A stretch of DNA of 64,000 nucleotides from Maribellus sp. YY47 (GCF_023111095.1 NZ_JALGYW010000006.1:62001-126000), one strand, 5' to 3'; shown: positions 27,639 to 36,433, numbered from the stretch's first letter. Numbers and translations: made by a program. The notes: generated from the letters alone by a model not told the origin.

Positions 27639-28133
27639 ATGCAAAAAACAAAAAATCCACTGATTTTCATTATTGAAGACAGTGTCGTCTATAAGGATTT
27701 GATTGTTGGTTATTTACAGTCGAAGAAATACACGAATCTTAAGGTATATCAAAAGGGGGAGGAATGTATAAGAGACCTGCATCTTAAACCCGACCTTATT
27801 ATTCTTGACTACCTTGCCGCTAGTATGACCGGATTGGATCTGATGGTGAAAGTCAAGAGAGAACATCCCGAAGTTGATTTCATCTTTTTAAGCGGGCAGA
27901 ATGATCTGGAGATTGCTGTTCAGATTATGAAAATTGGAGCTGCTGATTATATTGTAAAAAATGATAAAGCGCCTCAAAAACTGGTAAAATCGATAGAAAG
28001 TCTTTCTCAAATAGCCCGACATGAGAAGCAGGCGAAAGGATTCAAGATTGGGGTAGTGGGTTTCTTTGTGTTGCTTTTCCTGTTTATTATGGTCATCATT
28101 TTTATGTCAATATTCCTGGATTTTGAATTTTAA
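27639..28133 (+). CDS. Response-regulator receiver domain with C-terminal membrane helix
   Basis: Protein of 164 residues. Residues 8-125 form a complete CheY-like receiver: acidic pair Glu13/Asp14, phospho-acceptor Asp57 in LIILDYLAAS, Ser85 in FLSGQ and Lys107 in YIVKND. A short basic linker (RHEKQAKGFK) leads into one strongly hydrophobic helix (about 136-160, VVGFFVLLFLFIMVIIFM) and an acidic end. There is no DNA-binding or enzymatic output domain. A receiver tethered to the inner membrane is unusual; it might titrate phosphate or act by protein contact. No kinase is adjacent. Confidence 0.85.
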   Translation: MQKTKNPLIFIIEDSVVYKDLIVGYLQSKKYTNLKVYQKGEECIRDLHLKPDLIILDYLAASMTGLDLMVKVKREHPEVDFIFLSGQNDLEIAVQIMKIGAADYIVKNDKAPQKLVKSIESLSQIARHEKQAKGFKIGVVGFFVLLFLFIMVIIFMSIFLDFEF

Positions 28134-28276
28134 TATCCAGTCCTTTTACTTCAAAAAACTCATTTTTTAGGTTGTAGAGACAGGTGTCTTTACCTAAATC
28201 ACTATGTCAGGCAGTATTGTTTGGTTTCATAGTAATTGATTTTTATTACCTTCCCGCCTTCAAAAAAAATACGATC

Positions 28277-29719
28277 ATGGGATTTATTGCTGTAATTAAA
28301 AAGTACAACCGCAGTTTCTGGACCTCCAACACTATTGAACTTTTTGAACGATGGGCGTGGTACGGTTTTTATTTGGCCTTCCCGATTTTTCTTGTGGGAT
28401 CGACCGATACCGGTGCACTTGGCTTTACCAATGGACAAAAAGGAGCCATAATGGGAACAGGCTCGGCCTTGTTGTATTTTTTGCCGGTAATTACAGGGTC
28501 AATAGCAGATAAACTGGGGTACAAACGTATTCTGCTTCTTGCTTTTGCGATCTACATCTCCGGATATTACATGATCAATATTTTTCATTCCTACGAGCTG
28601 GTTTATTTTGCTTTTATCTGGATTTGCGTAGGAGGTGCATTCTTTAAACCAATTATTTCAGCAATGATTGCCAAAACCACAAACGAAGAAACCGCTTCCA
28701 TCGGATTCGGTATCTTTTACATGATGGTAAACATTGGCGGATTTATTGGCCCTTTTCTGGCTGGCGCCTTGCTGAAGTTAAGTTGGGAATATGTTTTTTA
28801 TATGTCGATTGTAGCGATTGGGGTGAATGTGTTACTCACTCTCTTTATGTTTAAAGAACCTGGTCGCCACAAAGATGGCTCTTCGTTACTGAGCAATATT
28901 GGCAAAGCCTTTTATAATATCTACCTGACCTTATTGAATTGGAAGTATGTTCTTTTCCTGGTCATTATGATTCTTTTCTGGACTGCTTTTAACCAGTTGT
29001 ATTATTCGTTTGGGATTTTTATCGACCAATGGATCGATACCACCCAGGTTTACAACGGACTACACAATGTTTGGCCCTGGCTGGCCGAGACTATTGGGGA
29101 GAACGGTACCATCAATGCGGTTTCGATGACCAGCATGGATTCATTCTTTATCATTGTTTTTCAATTGATGGTTTCAGCTTTTGTGATGCGCTTTCGTCCG
29201 CTGGCCGCAATGATGGGAGGGATTCTGGTTTTAGCAGGAGGTCTGGGTATCATGTTTTCCACCCAAAGTGGATGGCTGATTTTGTTGGGCGTACTGATTT
29301 TTGCCTTAGGAGAAATGGGAAGCTCTCCAAAGTTTACCGAGTATGTGGGCAAGATTGCTCCTGCCGATCAGAAGGCGCTTTATATGGGAACTTCTTTTTT
29401 ACCAATTGCAGCAGCTCACAAACTTGCCGGTTGGCTTTCCGGTGATTTTTATGAAGGGATTGCGGATAAATATTTCCTGTTGCACACAGAAGTGGCAAAA
29501 CGCGGGCTTCAGTTTCCTGCAGAATATACCGACACGTTTACCAAGAACGACTTTTTCAGTCAGGCTGCAGAAAAAATGAACATGAGTCAAACGGAGTTAA
29601 CACATTATTTATGGCAGAATTATCATCCTTCGAATATATGGATGGTGTTCTCGGGAATTGCAGTTTCAGCTGTTTTATTTCTGTGGTTGTATAATCGATT
29701 TATAATTGGGAAGAAATAA
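28277..29719 (+). CDS. POT/PTR2-type MFS transporter
   Basis: Proton-coupled transporter of 480 residues with about 12-14 membrane helices. TM1 carries an ExxER-like motif (ELFERWAWYGFY), the proton-coupling signature of the peptide transporter family. SIADKLGYKRILLL is the A-type MFS loop, and FYMMVNIGGFIGPFLAG corresponds to the PTR2 signature region. An earlier in-frame codon at 28184 would add 31 residues with no family match. Di- or tripeptides are the usual cargo, but this subgroup of Bacteroidota proteins is not well characterised. Confidence 0.82.
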   Translation: MGFIAVIKKYNRSFWTSNTIELFERWAWYGFYLAFPIFLVGSTDTGALGFTNGQKGAIMGTGSALLYFLPVITGSIADKLGYKRILLLAFAIYISGYYMINIFHSYELVYFAFIWICVGGAFFKPIISAMIAKTTNEETASIGFGIFYMMVNIGGFIGPFLAGALLKLSWEYVFYMSIVAIGVNVLLTLFMFKEPGRHKDGSSLLSNIGKAFYNIYLTLLNWKYVLFLVIMILFWTAFNQLYYSFGIFIDQWIDTTQVYNGLHNVWPWLAETIGENGTINAVSMTSMDSFFIIVFQLMVSAFVMRFRPLAAMMGGILVLAGGLGIMFSTQSGWLILLGVLIFALGEMGSSPKFTEYVGKIAPADQKALYMGTSFLPIAAAHKLAGWLSGDFYEGIADKYFLLHTEVAKRGLQFPAEYTDTFTKNDFFSQAAEKMNMSQTELTHYLWQNYHPSNIWMVFSGIAVSAVLFLWLYNRFIIGKK

Positions 29720-29739
29720 ATGCGGTAGATATGGAATCT

Positions 29740-29925
29740 CCAATATTCAATGCTGAATATTCAACGGGCATTTTGTTGGATATTGATTATTCTATATTCA
29801 ATGTCGTTTACTTAGGAGAGAAGTGAAACAAACTGAAAATAATACACCCTTCGACTCCGCTCAGGGTGACTGTCAGACTGAGCGGAGTCGAAGGGTGTTA
29901 TCGTTAACTAAGCGACATCGATTCT
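29740..29925. repeat. Intergenic repeat cluster with two large hairpins
   Basis: Left part: AT-rich repeats of ATATTCAATG type, including the inverted pair AATATTCAAC/GTTGGATATT (29756-29784). Right part: a perfect 21-bp inverted repeat (29844-29864 with 29878-29898) built on CCCTTCGACTCCGCTCAG, with a 13-base loop. The second hairpin can act as a barrier between the convergent MFS and glycosylase genes. Confidence 0.8.
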
Positions 29926-29932
29926 ACATTGA

Positions 29933-30454
29933 CTATTTCTCTGCAACAAACCGCCAGTGCTTGCTGATCCAGGGCTCTCCGGCGTAGTTTATGCCAATGC
30001 GGGGAGTTGTGATGTGCCGCGGAATTATATCGGATTCTTCAAGCCATATTCGCTCCGAAGTGGATAGGTCTTCCCCGTAAAACGATTTATCGAGTTGCAG
30101 GGTGCGTCCGACCCGCCCCGGGCCGGAAATTCCTTCCAAGCCGCGGATGAGAACAGCGGTCGGTTCATTTTCTGTTCCGGTGACAAAATTCAGCATCCAG
30201 TACATGCCATAGATCAGGTAAACATACACAAGCCCTCCGTTGTGAAACATCACTTCGGTGCGGGCCGTTCTGCCTTTGCTGGCGTGGCAGGCCAGATCTT
30301 CCGTTCCGCGATAAGCTTCTACTTCGGTAATCATAAATTTTCCGATAGAGCCGTCGTCAAATTTCCGGACCAGTGTTTTCCCTAATAACTGCGGAGCCAC
30401 CTCGGTTACTTCTTGCCGGAAAAAGGAGGGAGGAGTTCTTTGGCCAATCGACAT
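29933..30454 (-). CDS. DNA-3-methyladenine glycosylase (AAG/MPG family)
   Basis: Base-excision repair enzyme that removes alkylated purines such as 3-methyladenine. The 173-residue protein is a little short for the family (about 190-210) but has the core. FFRQEVTEVAPQLLGKTLV opens it; ITEVEAYRGTEDLACHASKG carries the catalytic Glu in EVEAY. The DNA-intercalating Tyr region is TEVMFHNGGLVYVYLIYGMY; RGLEGISGPGRVGRTLQLDK and PRIGINYAGEPWISKHWRF close it. It starts 13 bases after the methyltransferase gene ends on the same strand. Confidence 0.92.
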   Translation of the reverse strand: MSIGQRTPPSFFRQEVTEVAPQLLGKTLVRKFDDGSIGKFMITEVEAYRGTEDLACHASKGRTARTEVMFHNGGLVYVYLIYGMYWMLNFVTGTENEPTAVLIRGLEGISGPGRVGRTLQLDKSFYGEDLSTSERIWLEESDIIPRHITTPRIGINYAGEPWISKHWRFVAEK

Positions 30455-30467
30455 AATTACGAAATAA

Positions 30468-31250
30468 TTATTCTTTTCTTAGTAGATAGTAAGCACAAGT
30501 GGAAAAATAGTTTCTGAGATATGGAATAGCACTAATTGCTTTTAGTTGGATGCGTGGATTTAGTTTGAATTTGATCTCATAATTAGGATTGATGAGAAAC
30601 AACGTCCTGTTTAAGATTTTAAATCCATTATTTTGGCTGAAAGTTTCAAAACGTTCGATGGAAATTCCCGTCTCTTTAATTTCCAGGAACTCTTTAATTT
30701 TTTCTTTATTCGGTTCAAATAATTTCAGTATAAACCTGTATAACGGAACAGGCAATAAATGGAAATATGGAGATTTTGACAAAATTTTACTTGTACACAT
30801 TTGCTGGTGCCCGCCAAAGGGATTTTGCCAGGGAGGAAACCCAAAATAGACAATACTTTCAGCGTGGAAAAAGCACTTGAAATAAGCCATAAAAAAGTTC
30901 TGGTCGGGAATGTGCTCAATCACATCACGAAGGATGATAACATCAAAGACTCCCAAATCATCCCGGTTGTAGATGTTGTCGGCAATAAGCGTAAGATTTT
31001 CCCGGTTTGTATGGTCGGAGAAAAACTCAATACCCTTTTCAATCTTCCCTTTGGATAAATCGATTCCTGTAATCTTACAGCCCAATTCCATAAAAGGCAA
31101 CAGGTTTCCACCTTCTCCACATCCGATCTCAAGTACAGTTGTTTCCTGTGTGATCTTACGATGTTTTTGAATGTAGGGAATCACATACTTTTTTGTGGTA
31201 TAGGCCTGTTCGTTAAAGTATTGCCACTTGTCACGATGTCTGTCATGCAT
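30468..31250 (-). CDS. Class I SAM-dependent methyltransferase
   Basis: Protein of 260 residues with a Rossmann-type methyltransferase core. Motif I is VLEIGCGEGGNLLPFMELG (about residues 40-58), followed by acidic GIDLSKGKIEKG and, after motif II, VIILRDVIEHIPD. The substrate is not evident. The first 8 bases overlap the end of the YfhO gene, so the two are probably translated together. That pairing suggests a cell-surface glycan or lipid role, as an inference only. Confidence 0.85.
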   Translation of the reverse strand: MHDRHRDKWQYFNEQAYTTKKYVIPYIQKHRKITQETTVLEIGCGEGGNLLPFMELGCKITGIDLSKGKIEKGIEFFSDHTNRENLTLIADNIYNRDDLGVFDVIILRDVIEHIPDQNFFMAYFKCFFHAESIVYFGFPPWQNPFGGHQQMCTSKILSKSPYFHLLPVPLYRFILKLFEPNKEKIKEFLEIKETGISIERFETFSQNNGFKILNRTLFLINPNYEIKFKLNPRIQLKAISAIPYLRNYFSTCAYYLLRKE

Positions 31251-33738
31251 GTTCTTCTTCGTGTTTAGTGCCTGGAATAAGCTTGTTCTTTTTTATAGAT
31301 ATTCCGAGATAAGCCAGTGCGAGTATGATAAAAATAATCGAGCTGATATAGGATATCTTGTTCCCAACAAAATACGATCGGGGTTCAAATTTAAATTCGA
31401 TGGTGTGTTTTCCTGCCGGAACCGACATGGCTCTCAGTACGTAGTTTGCCCTGAAATAAGGCGCTTTCTGGCCGTCAATATATGCATCCCAGCCTTTGTC
31501 GTAATATATTTCAGAGAATACGGTTAGCTGTTCTGAATCTGAATGAAAGGCATACTTCAGGTAATTGGGATCGCTGACTTCCAGTTCAATACTGCCATTT
31601 TTCTGATAAGTTTTGCCCGAAACGTACTGTTCAAAACGCTTATCGATAATTGCTTCGTTTGCAGGATTGAACCCGGTTAACGCATCAATCTCGGCATCGG
31701 CATTTTCCACAATGTCATAGTTTCCGACAAACCAGGCGTTTCCAAGCGGTGCCGGATCGCGAACAGGAGCTCCGTTCGGATTGATGATCAGGTATTTGGT
31801 GTCCAGCATTTTTAATACGGGGGCATCGTTGAAAAGGGTGCCTATCTGATCCGGATTCAGTCCTTTATTAAAAGCGCCGGCGATTTTTTGGATCTCCGGA
31901 CTAATCTGAAAGTCGATCAACTCCTGGTAGCGTTTCAGTTTGGCTGCATGATAGCCACCAATTGATTTATGAAAGTACGAAGTAGAGGCATCGGTAAAAG
32001 GATTGACGGTTAAGTTTAATACCCGGTACGACAGTGTTTTGTCCTGAAGAATGGCTTCGTCGGCTTTCGACATGGTATATGGATTTGCCATTTTACGAGG
32101 ACTTACAAAACTGTCGTTGTTCAGATAACGTTTGTTGGTAGGCCACATGTCGGCCAATATTAGAACAATCCACAATATGAGTGCATATTCGGCCTTTAGT
32201 TTCTTTTTCCAGAACGCCCAGAGTACCCCGGCAGCTAATGCCACAAAAATAAAAGTGCGGAAAGCGTCGGTTTGTGCCACCATTTTACGATCGGCATGTA
32301 AAGCATCGATCAGCTGTTCGGGCCAACCGGCCTGTGCCAGGCGGGCATCAGAAGCTGCTGCAAAATTCCCCGCAATTCCCGGCATAAGGGCTAAAATAAG
32401 TGCCAGACCGCCCGCAATGGAAAAAGAGTACAGCAAGGCCTTGTTAAATTGTTTATCGCTGATTTCCCGTTTGTATACACTGTGTACAGCAAGTATACCC
32501 ATAAATGCCATGGCCAATTGCTGTATAACGATAATGTTTTTTACATCCCTGAATTTATTGTATAGCGGGAAGTAATCGATCATCAGGTTCGAAAGCGAGG
32601 GGAAATATTTCCCTAATGAAAGGGCGAAAGAGACAACCACGGCGGCGACAATCCACCATTTGTCTTTTCCTCTCACGATAAACAAACCAAACACAAACAA
32701 AAAACACAATATGGCTCCAAAATAAAACGGTCCGCCCGCAATGGGTTGACTTCCCCAATACAGCGGCAGGCTATTGGCAATCTGTAAGGCATTTTGCTTG
32801 TTTTGACCGCGAGCCAGTAATTCGTAAACATTCGATTTTTCACCCAGCGGTTCCATCATGCTTCCTCCCTTTAGCCGGGGAATGAAAGCCGTCAGCGCTT
32901 CACCCACGTCGTAGCTGTAATCAAGAATGTAATCCCGGTCCAGTCCATCCGATTTTTTATGGAGATCGCTGGTCAGTTCCGATTTTCCGCGGATGGTATC
33001 TTTGCTGTATTCGTAGATGGGCCATAGTGTTGAAATATTCATTCCCAGGGCAAGCACTGCTCCTGCAGCCAGCACCCCTGAACTTTTCAGAAAGGGAACG
33101 ATTGTTTTTTCGCGAACCGCATAAATGAAATAAACAATGGCAATAATGACGATGAGTATCCCTGCGTAGTAGGTCATTTGAAGGTGGTTGGCAGCAATCA
33201 TCCAGGAAAGTGCCAATGCCGAAATTAATGCGCCCGCCATGTGTTTTTTCCGATAAGCCATTATTACTCCGGCTACCAGTAAGGAAATAAATGTGATGGT
33301 AAGACTTTTGGTGTTATGTCCGGCTTCGAATACCACAAAAAAGAAAGACGTAAAGCCATACGCCAGCGAACCGGCTAAACTGAGCCACGGATTAACACCC
33401 AACAAAATACATGCGAGATAAAATAAACTCAAAAGAAGCAGGTGATAGCTCAGTGGCCTGGGAATTTTCAGGATAAAATCGCTGATTGATTCGGAAATGT
33501 TTCCTTTAAAAAGGGTGGATATTAAATACGCCGGCATCCCGCTAAACATGGAATTGCTCCACAATGGTTCTTCGCCTGTTTCATTTCTGAAATCGCTGAT
33601 GGATTTTGACATGCCCTGGAAATGTACAATGTCTGATTGTTGCACCACTTTTCCTTCGAAAACGGGTAAAAAGTAGATGGAAGAGGTGGCCAGTAACAAT
33701 AAAACAGGAAGAATGTAACGAACAATTTTTTTCTTCAT
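31243..33738 (-). CDS. YfhO-family membrane protein
   Basis: Large integral membrane protein of 831 residues. TM1 is at about 5-22, then a first periplasmic loop and about a dozen hydrophobic helices to residue ~530. A soluble periplasmic domain follows, with one TM helix near the C-terminus. The family resembles GT-C glycosyltransferases, and Gram-positive members modify teichoic acids. In Bacteroidota the substrate is unknown. An in-frame ATG at 33792 adds 18 unlikely residues; MKKKIVRYILPVLLLLA from 33738 is a proper first helix. It overlaps the methyltransferase gene by 8 bases. Confidence 0.85.
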   Translation of the reverse strand: MKKKIVRYILPVLLLLATSSIYFLPVFEGKVVQQSDIVHFQGMSKSISDFRNETGEEPLWSNSMFSGMPAYLISTLFKGNISESISDFILKIPRPLSYHLLLLSLFYLACILLGVNPWLSLAGSLAYGFTSFFFVVFEAGHNTKSLTITFISLLVAGVIMAYRKKHMAGALISALALSWMIAANHLQMTYYAGILIVIIAIVYFIYAVREKTIVPFLKSSGVLAAGAVLALGMNISTLWPIYEYSKDTIRGKSELTSDLHKKSDGLDRDYILDYSYDVGEALTAFIPRLKGGSMMEPLGEKSNVYELLARGQNKQNALQIANSLPLYWGSQPIAGGPFYFGAILCFLFVFGLFIVRGKDKWWIVAAVVVSFALSLGKYFPSLSNLMIDYFPLYNKFRDVKNIIVIQQLAMAFMGILAVHSVYKREISDKQFNKALLYSFSIAGGLALILALMPGIAGNFAAASDARLAQAGWPEQLIDALHADRKMVAQTDAFRTFIFVALAAGVLWAFWKKKLKAEYALILWIVLILADMWPTNKRYLNNDSFVSPRKMANPYTMSKADEAILQDKTLSYRVLNLTVNPFTDASTSYFHKSIGGYHAAKLKRYQELIDFQISPEIQKIAGAFNKGLNPDQIGTLFNDAPVLKMLDTKYLIINPNGAPVRDPAPLGNAWFVGNYDIVENADAEIDALTGFNPANEAIIDKRFEQYVSGKTYQKNGSIELEVSDPNYLKYAFHSDSEQLTVFSEIYYDKGWDAYIDGQKAPYFRANYVLRAMSVPAGKHTIEFKFEPRSYFVGNKISYISSIIFIILALAYLGISIKKNKLIPGTKHEEEHA

Positions 33739-34057
33739 TGGGACGGGTATTTGATTGTAAGGCAAATATAGCCATTGAAACGGGCATGACAATACTTTTT
33801 ACATATGACGAGTATTAAAATGATATGGGTTTGCTGTTGGCTGTCTGAAGCAAAAAATCAGTTGGCTTCGTAGTCTCGATCTCCTTGCCATGACGAAGGT
33901 TGCGGTTGTAAAAGGCAGCGGACAAAAACAAACATTTTCTGAAGATGTAAATCATCGTCCGCTGCCTGGTTTGCTAAAGGAAAGTGAGTCATTGCGATCC
34001 CGAGCACTCGGGAGAAGCAATCTGGCTTGCCCCTCGTTTGCAATGAGGGGCAAATAA
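33739..34057. repeat. Repeat-rich stretch with nested palindromes
   Basis: No gene. It contains the inverted repeat GGCAGCGGAC/GTCCGCTGCC (33914-33923 with 33957-33966). A dispersed GTCATTGCGA...GAAGCAATCT repeat (33988-34022) has the palindrome TCCCGAGCACTCGGGA (33998-34013) at its centre. A 9-bp stem TTGCCCCTC/GAGGGGCAA lies at 34027-34053. Confidence 0.75.
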
Positions 34058-34453
34058 CGGGTCGTTTGTAACGACAATCACGCCAACATCAATCTGCAGC
34101 TGTCTTATGGTCGATACAATCGACTGAACAACATTGCTGTGCTGGGGCGTGCTTATCCTGATCCGCTCACTGCCATTGGTTTTGATCTCGATCAGCTCGA
34201 CCTTGCAGCCACCCGTTCTGACGAACTGGCCGACTTGCTGGCTGAAGCCAACGGCGACAAAGCCGATCCCAACCACTCGAAACTGATCCGCGACAAAGCT
34301 TATATGTTGATGAAAGGGCTGGTTGATGAAATTCGCGAAGCCGGTAAATAAGTGTTCCGTAACGACACCCGACGGTTTAAAGGCTATGTAAGCGACTACT
34401 GGAGAAAGCAAAACCGGAAGAAAAGTGAAAATAGTAGTGAAGTGACTGAATAG
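34058..34453 (+). pseudogene. Remnant of a Bacteroidota hypothetical-protein gene
   Basis: One frame reads through from 34058 to a TAG at 34453, broken by a single in-frame TAA at 34349-34351. Before the stop it encodes SYGRYNRLNNIAVLGRAYPD and later RDKAYMLMKGLVDEIREAGK. After it, FRNDTRRFKGYVSDYWRKQN continues in the same frame. The sequence across the stop resembles proteins common in this phylum where the same place reads roughly EVR..G.Y.FW. The 5' end is missing and abuts the repeat cluster. A decayed gene with a nonsense mutation is the simplest reading; the family has no known function. Confidence 0.55.
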
Positions 34454-34460
34454 CGGTGTT

Positions 34461-34720
34461 CTGTTACAGTTTGGGGCGCCCTGTTGGTTGCAGGCCCTCC
34501 CTGTTGCAAATATCCGTTTCCAGTTTAATTTTCGGCGCTTCCTGTTAAACCGGGAGCCAAAAAAAGAAACTAAGCTTCAAAAAAATTACAACAGGCTGTG
34601 GAAAAAGATAACAGGGCGCCGAAAAAAGCGACAGGAAATCGAAAAAATGCTAAAAGGAAGTAAAAAAGCAACTGGAACCCGTAAAAGTGCAAATGGGAGG
34701 CAAAAAAGGCTACAGGGACG
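34461..34720. repeat. Two opposed blocks of 20-base-period degenerate repeats
   Basis: Block 1 (34461-34560): five units opening CTGTT or a variant at 34461, 34481, 34501, 34521 and 34542. Block 2 (34561-34720): eight 20-base units, each starting with an A-tract of 4-7 and most carrying ACAGG or a variant at positions 11-16. Block 2 units resemble the reverse complement of block 1 units. Flanking unit bases are not conserved. The period is not a multiple of three, so it is not a coding repeat. A-tracts spaced by about two helical turns predict intrinsically bent DNA. Confidence 0.7.
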
Positions 34721-34757
34721 GGAGGACGAGGGTTTTGCACGTTCGGATAAAAAGGCC

Positions 34758-34919
34758 TTAGTTGGCTTCGTCGCCTTTGAATCGATTGAAAAATTCCTGG
34801 TTGATCTTTTCCAAAACTTCGAGGCTTCGAAAATCCCGGAGGTGTAGTCGTTCCCGATTAATTTGCTCTTCTGGCCTAATTGCAGTCAAAAAATGAAAAT
34901 GATTTTTCATCAGGCCCAT
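34758..34919 (-). pseudogene. Fragment of a REP-associated Y1 (HUH) transposase
   Basis: A 53-codon frame reading MGLMKNHFHFLTAI and then RSLEVLEKINQEFFNRF before a stop. LMxNHFHFL is the HUH metal-binding motif of TnpA_REP/IS200-type transposases, and the helix after it resembles the family's segment ending in Q-F-S-N-F-F. The catalytic Tyr and all other parts are missing, so this is an internal scrap. It lies between the 20-base array and the flippase gene. Short length limits certainty. Confidence 0.5.
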
Positions 34920-34975
34920 CTGGCGCAAGTCCGAAAACCAGAGGCAGAGGAGAAACCGGTTTTCTTAGTCTGTTA

Positions 34976-36433
34976 TTATTGTTTTTTAGTTATCAATTGT
35001 TTAATAAAATCGATGTCTGATCTTTTGAAGAATAGAAGCATAACTAAAGGAAGCACAACCACCTTCACTGCGAGTAATATTAGATAGTTAATTTCAGCAA
35101 CATTTAATACGTGAAACAAAATTCCAACAATTGTTAACACAATCAAATACTTTAATATGAGATTGAAGCCAAGAAATCCTTCTTTTATTGTTTCCGTCGA
35201 TTTTTTTACAGATAGATAAGTTAGTACAAATAACAGGATGTATGAGACCAGGGTAGTTACAGCTGCTGCAATGATTCCATAAACTGGAATGAATAAAATA
35301 TTGAGTACAATGTTTAAAACTCCTGCAGCTATAGTAAGAATCGGAATAAGCTTTGTTTTTTCTATGTAATACAGATAACTGACATAGATGGTAAAGAGAA
35401 ATGTAAAGCTGATTCCTAAAACGATAGAGGGAACTAGATTAATTGCTGAATAAAATTTCTCATCAGCCAGAATCCAGATCGCTTCCTTTGAAAAAATAAT
35501 CATTAAAGCTGAGATAAAAAGAATGAGTTTAACATATGAGATCATCTTCATCTTTACAAAGTCGTATTCTTTGTTTTTTAGATTTTTATAAAAAATTGGC
35601 AGCCATGCCGCATTTGTTGAGGCAAACACAGCATTTAAGATTGAGCCAAGAGAATAACCAAACGAATAGATTCCTGTCGCCGAAGAATCTATAATCTTAT
35701 TGATGGCAATTCTGTCAAACTGAACAAGGATAAAAGTTGCCAGGAAATGAGGTAACAATGGAAGACTAAATTTTAATGCTCTTTTTACATGGTTGATCTT
35801 CAGTGTGAATTTTGATATTTTTATCAACGAATAGCTGGAATAAATTGCCAAAACACCAGTTATTAATACTTGAGGAATAATTCTCCATAAGTATAATTCT
35901 TTATTCGCTTTCAGTATGAGCGGTATCGCAATTAATGGTATAAAAAGAGCGGATATGACCTGAATAAGCATAAACTTCTTGCTTTGCTGTGATGCCATTA
36001 GATACATATTGTAGATTGCATTTGCTCCGCCAAATAAAATGTTTAATAAAGCATAGAGAAACAGTCCTTTTTGAAGTTCAAAAATATTGACTACATCTTT
36101 TTGAATCATCCATAATATGCCAATGAAAAGGATATTGAAGAGGAGTAAGAAATTTAGTACACTTCCAGTAAACTCTTTAAATATGTGTTTTTCCCGCAAA
36201 TAGATATGCCTTACTGATTGTTCGAGACTAATAGTGGCAACAATAATGAATATATTAACGAATGTTTGGTAAATGGCGATAATTCCATAATCGGATGTCG
36301 ATAAAATTCGTGTAAATATGGGCATCAAAAGTATGTTTATCCCTTTTGAAAACAGGTTGCCAACAAAATAAAATTTTGAATGTTTTATGAAATTTATGGA
36401 GTTGAAACGTTTTAAAATTGTAGTTAACCTCAT
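34976..36433 (-). CDS. Polysaccharide flippase (MOP superfamily, Wzx-like)
   Basis: Membrane protein of 485 residues with about 14 helices, expected to move lipid-linked glycan units across the inner membrane. The N-terminus FVGNLFSKGINILLMPIFTR, with ILSTSDYGIIAIYQT, is typical of the polysaccharide biosynthesis family. The longer frame to 36454 would need a TTG start, so the ATG at 36433 is chosen. It heads the surface-glycan locus on the minus strand, facing a divergent methyltransferase. Base composition is clearly more AT-rich than the genes left of 33.7 kb. Confidence 0.88.
   Translation of the reverse strand: MRLTTILKRFNSINFIKHSKFYFVGNLFSKGINILLMPIFTRILSTSDYGIIAIYQTFVNIFIIVATISLEQSVRHIYLREKHIFKEFTGSVLNFLLLFNILFIGILWMIQKDVVNIFELQKGLFLYALLNILFGGANAIYNMYLMASQQSKKFMLIQVISALFIPLIAIPLILKANKELYLWRIIPQVLITGVLAIYSSYSLIKISKFTLKINHVKRALKFSLPLLPHFLATFILVQFDRIAINKIIDSSATGIYSFGYSLGSILNAVFASTNAAWLPIFYKNLKNKEYDFVKMKMISYVKLILFISALMIIFSKEAIWILADEKFYSAINLVPSIVLGISFTFLFTIYVSYLYYIEKTKLIPILTIAAGVLNIVLNILFIPVYGIIAAAVTTLVSYILLFVLTYLSVKKSTETIKEGFLGFNLILKYLIVLTIVGILFHVLNVAEINYLILLAVKVVVLPLVMLLFFKRSDIDFIKQLITKKQ

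Noticed and set aside
34461-34720. CRISPR-like array
   Set aside because: Units are only 20 bases, have no conserved full repeat, no separate spacers, and flip orientation in the middle. No cas gene is present in the window.
34488-34847. 119-residue Lys/Arg-rich open frame
   Set aside because: It runs through the 20-base repeats and the antisense of the transposase scrap; its basic composition comes from the A-tracts. No start context or family match.
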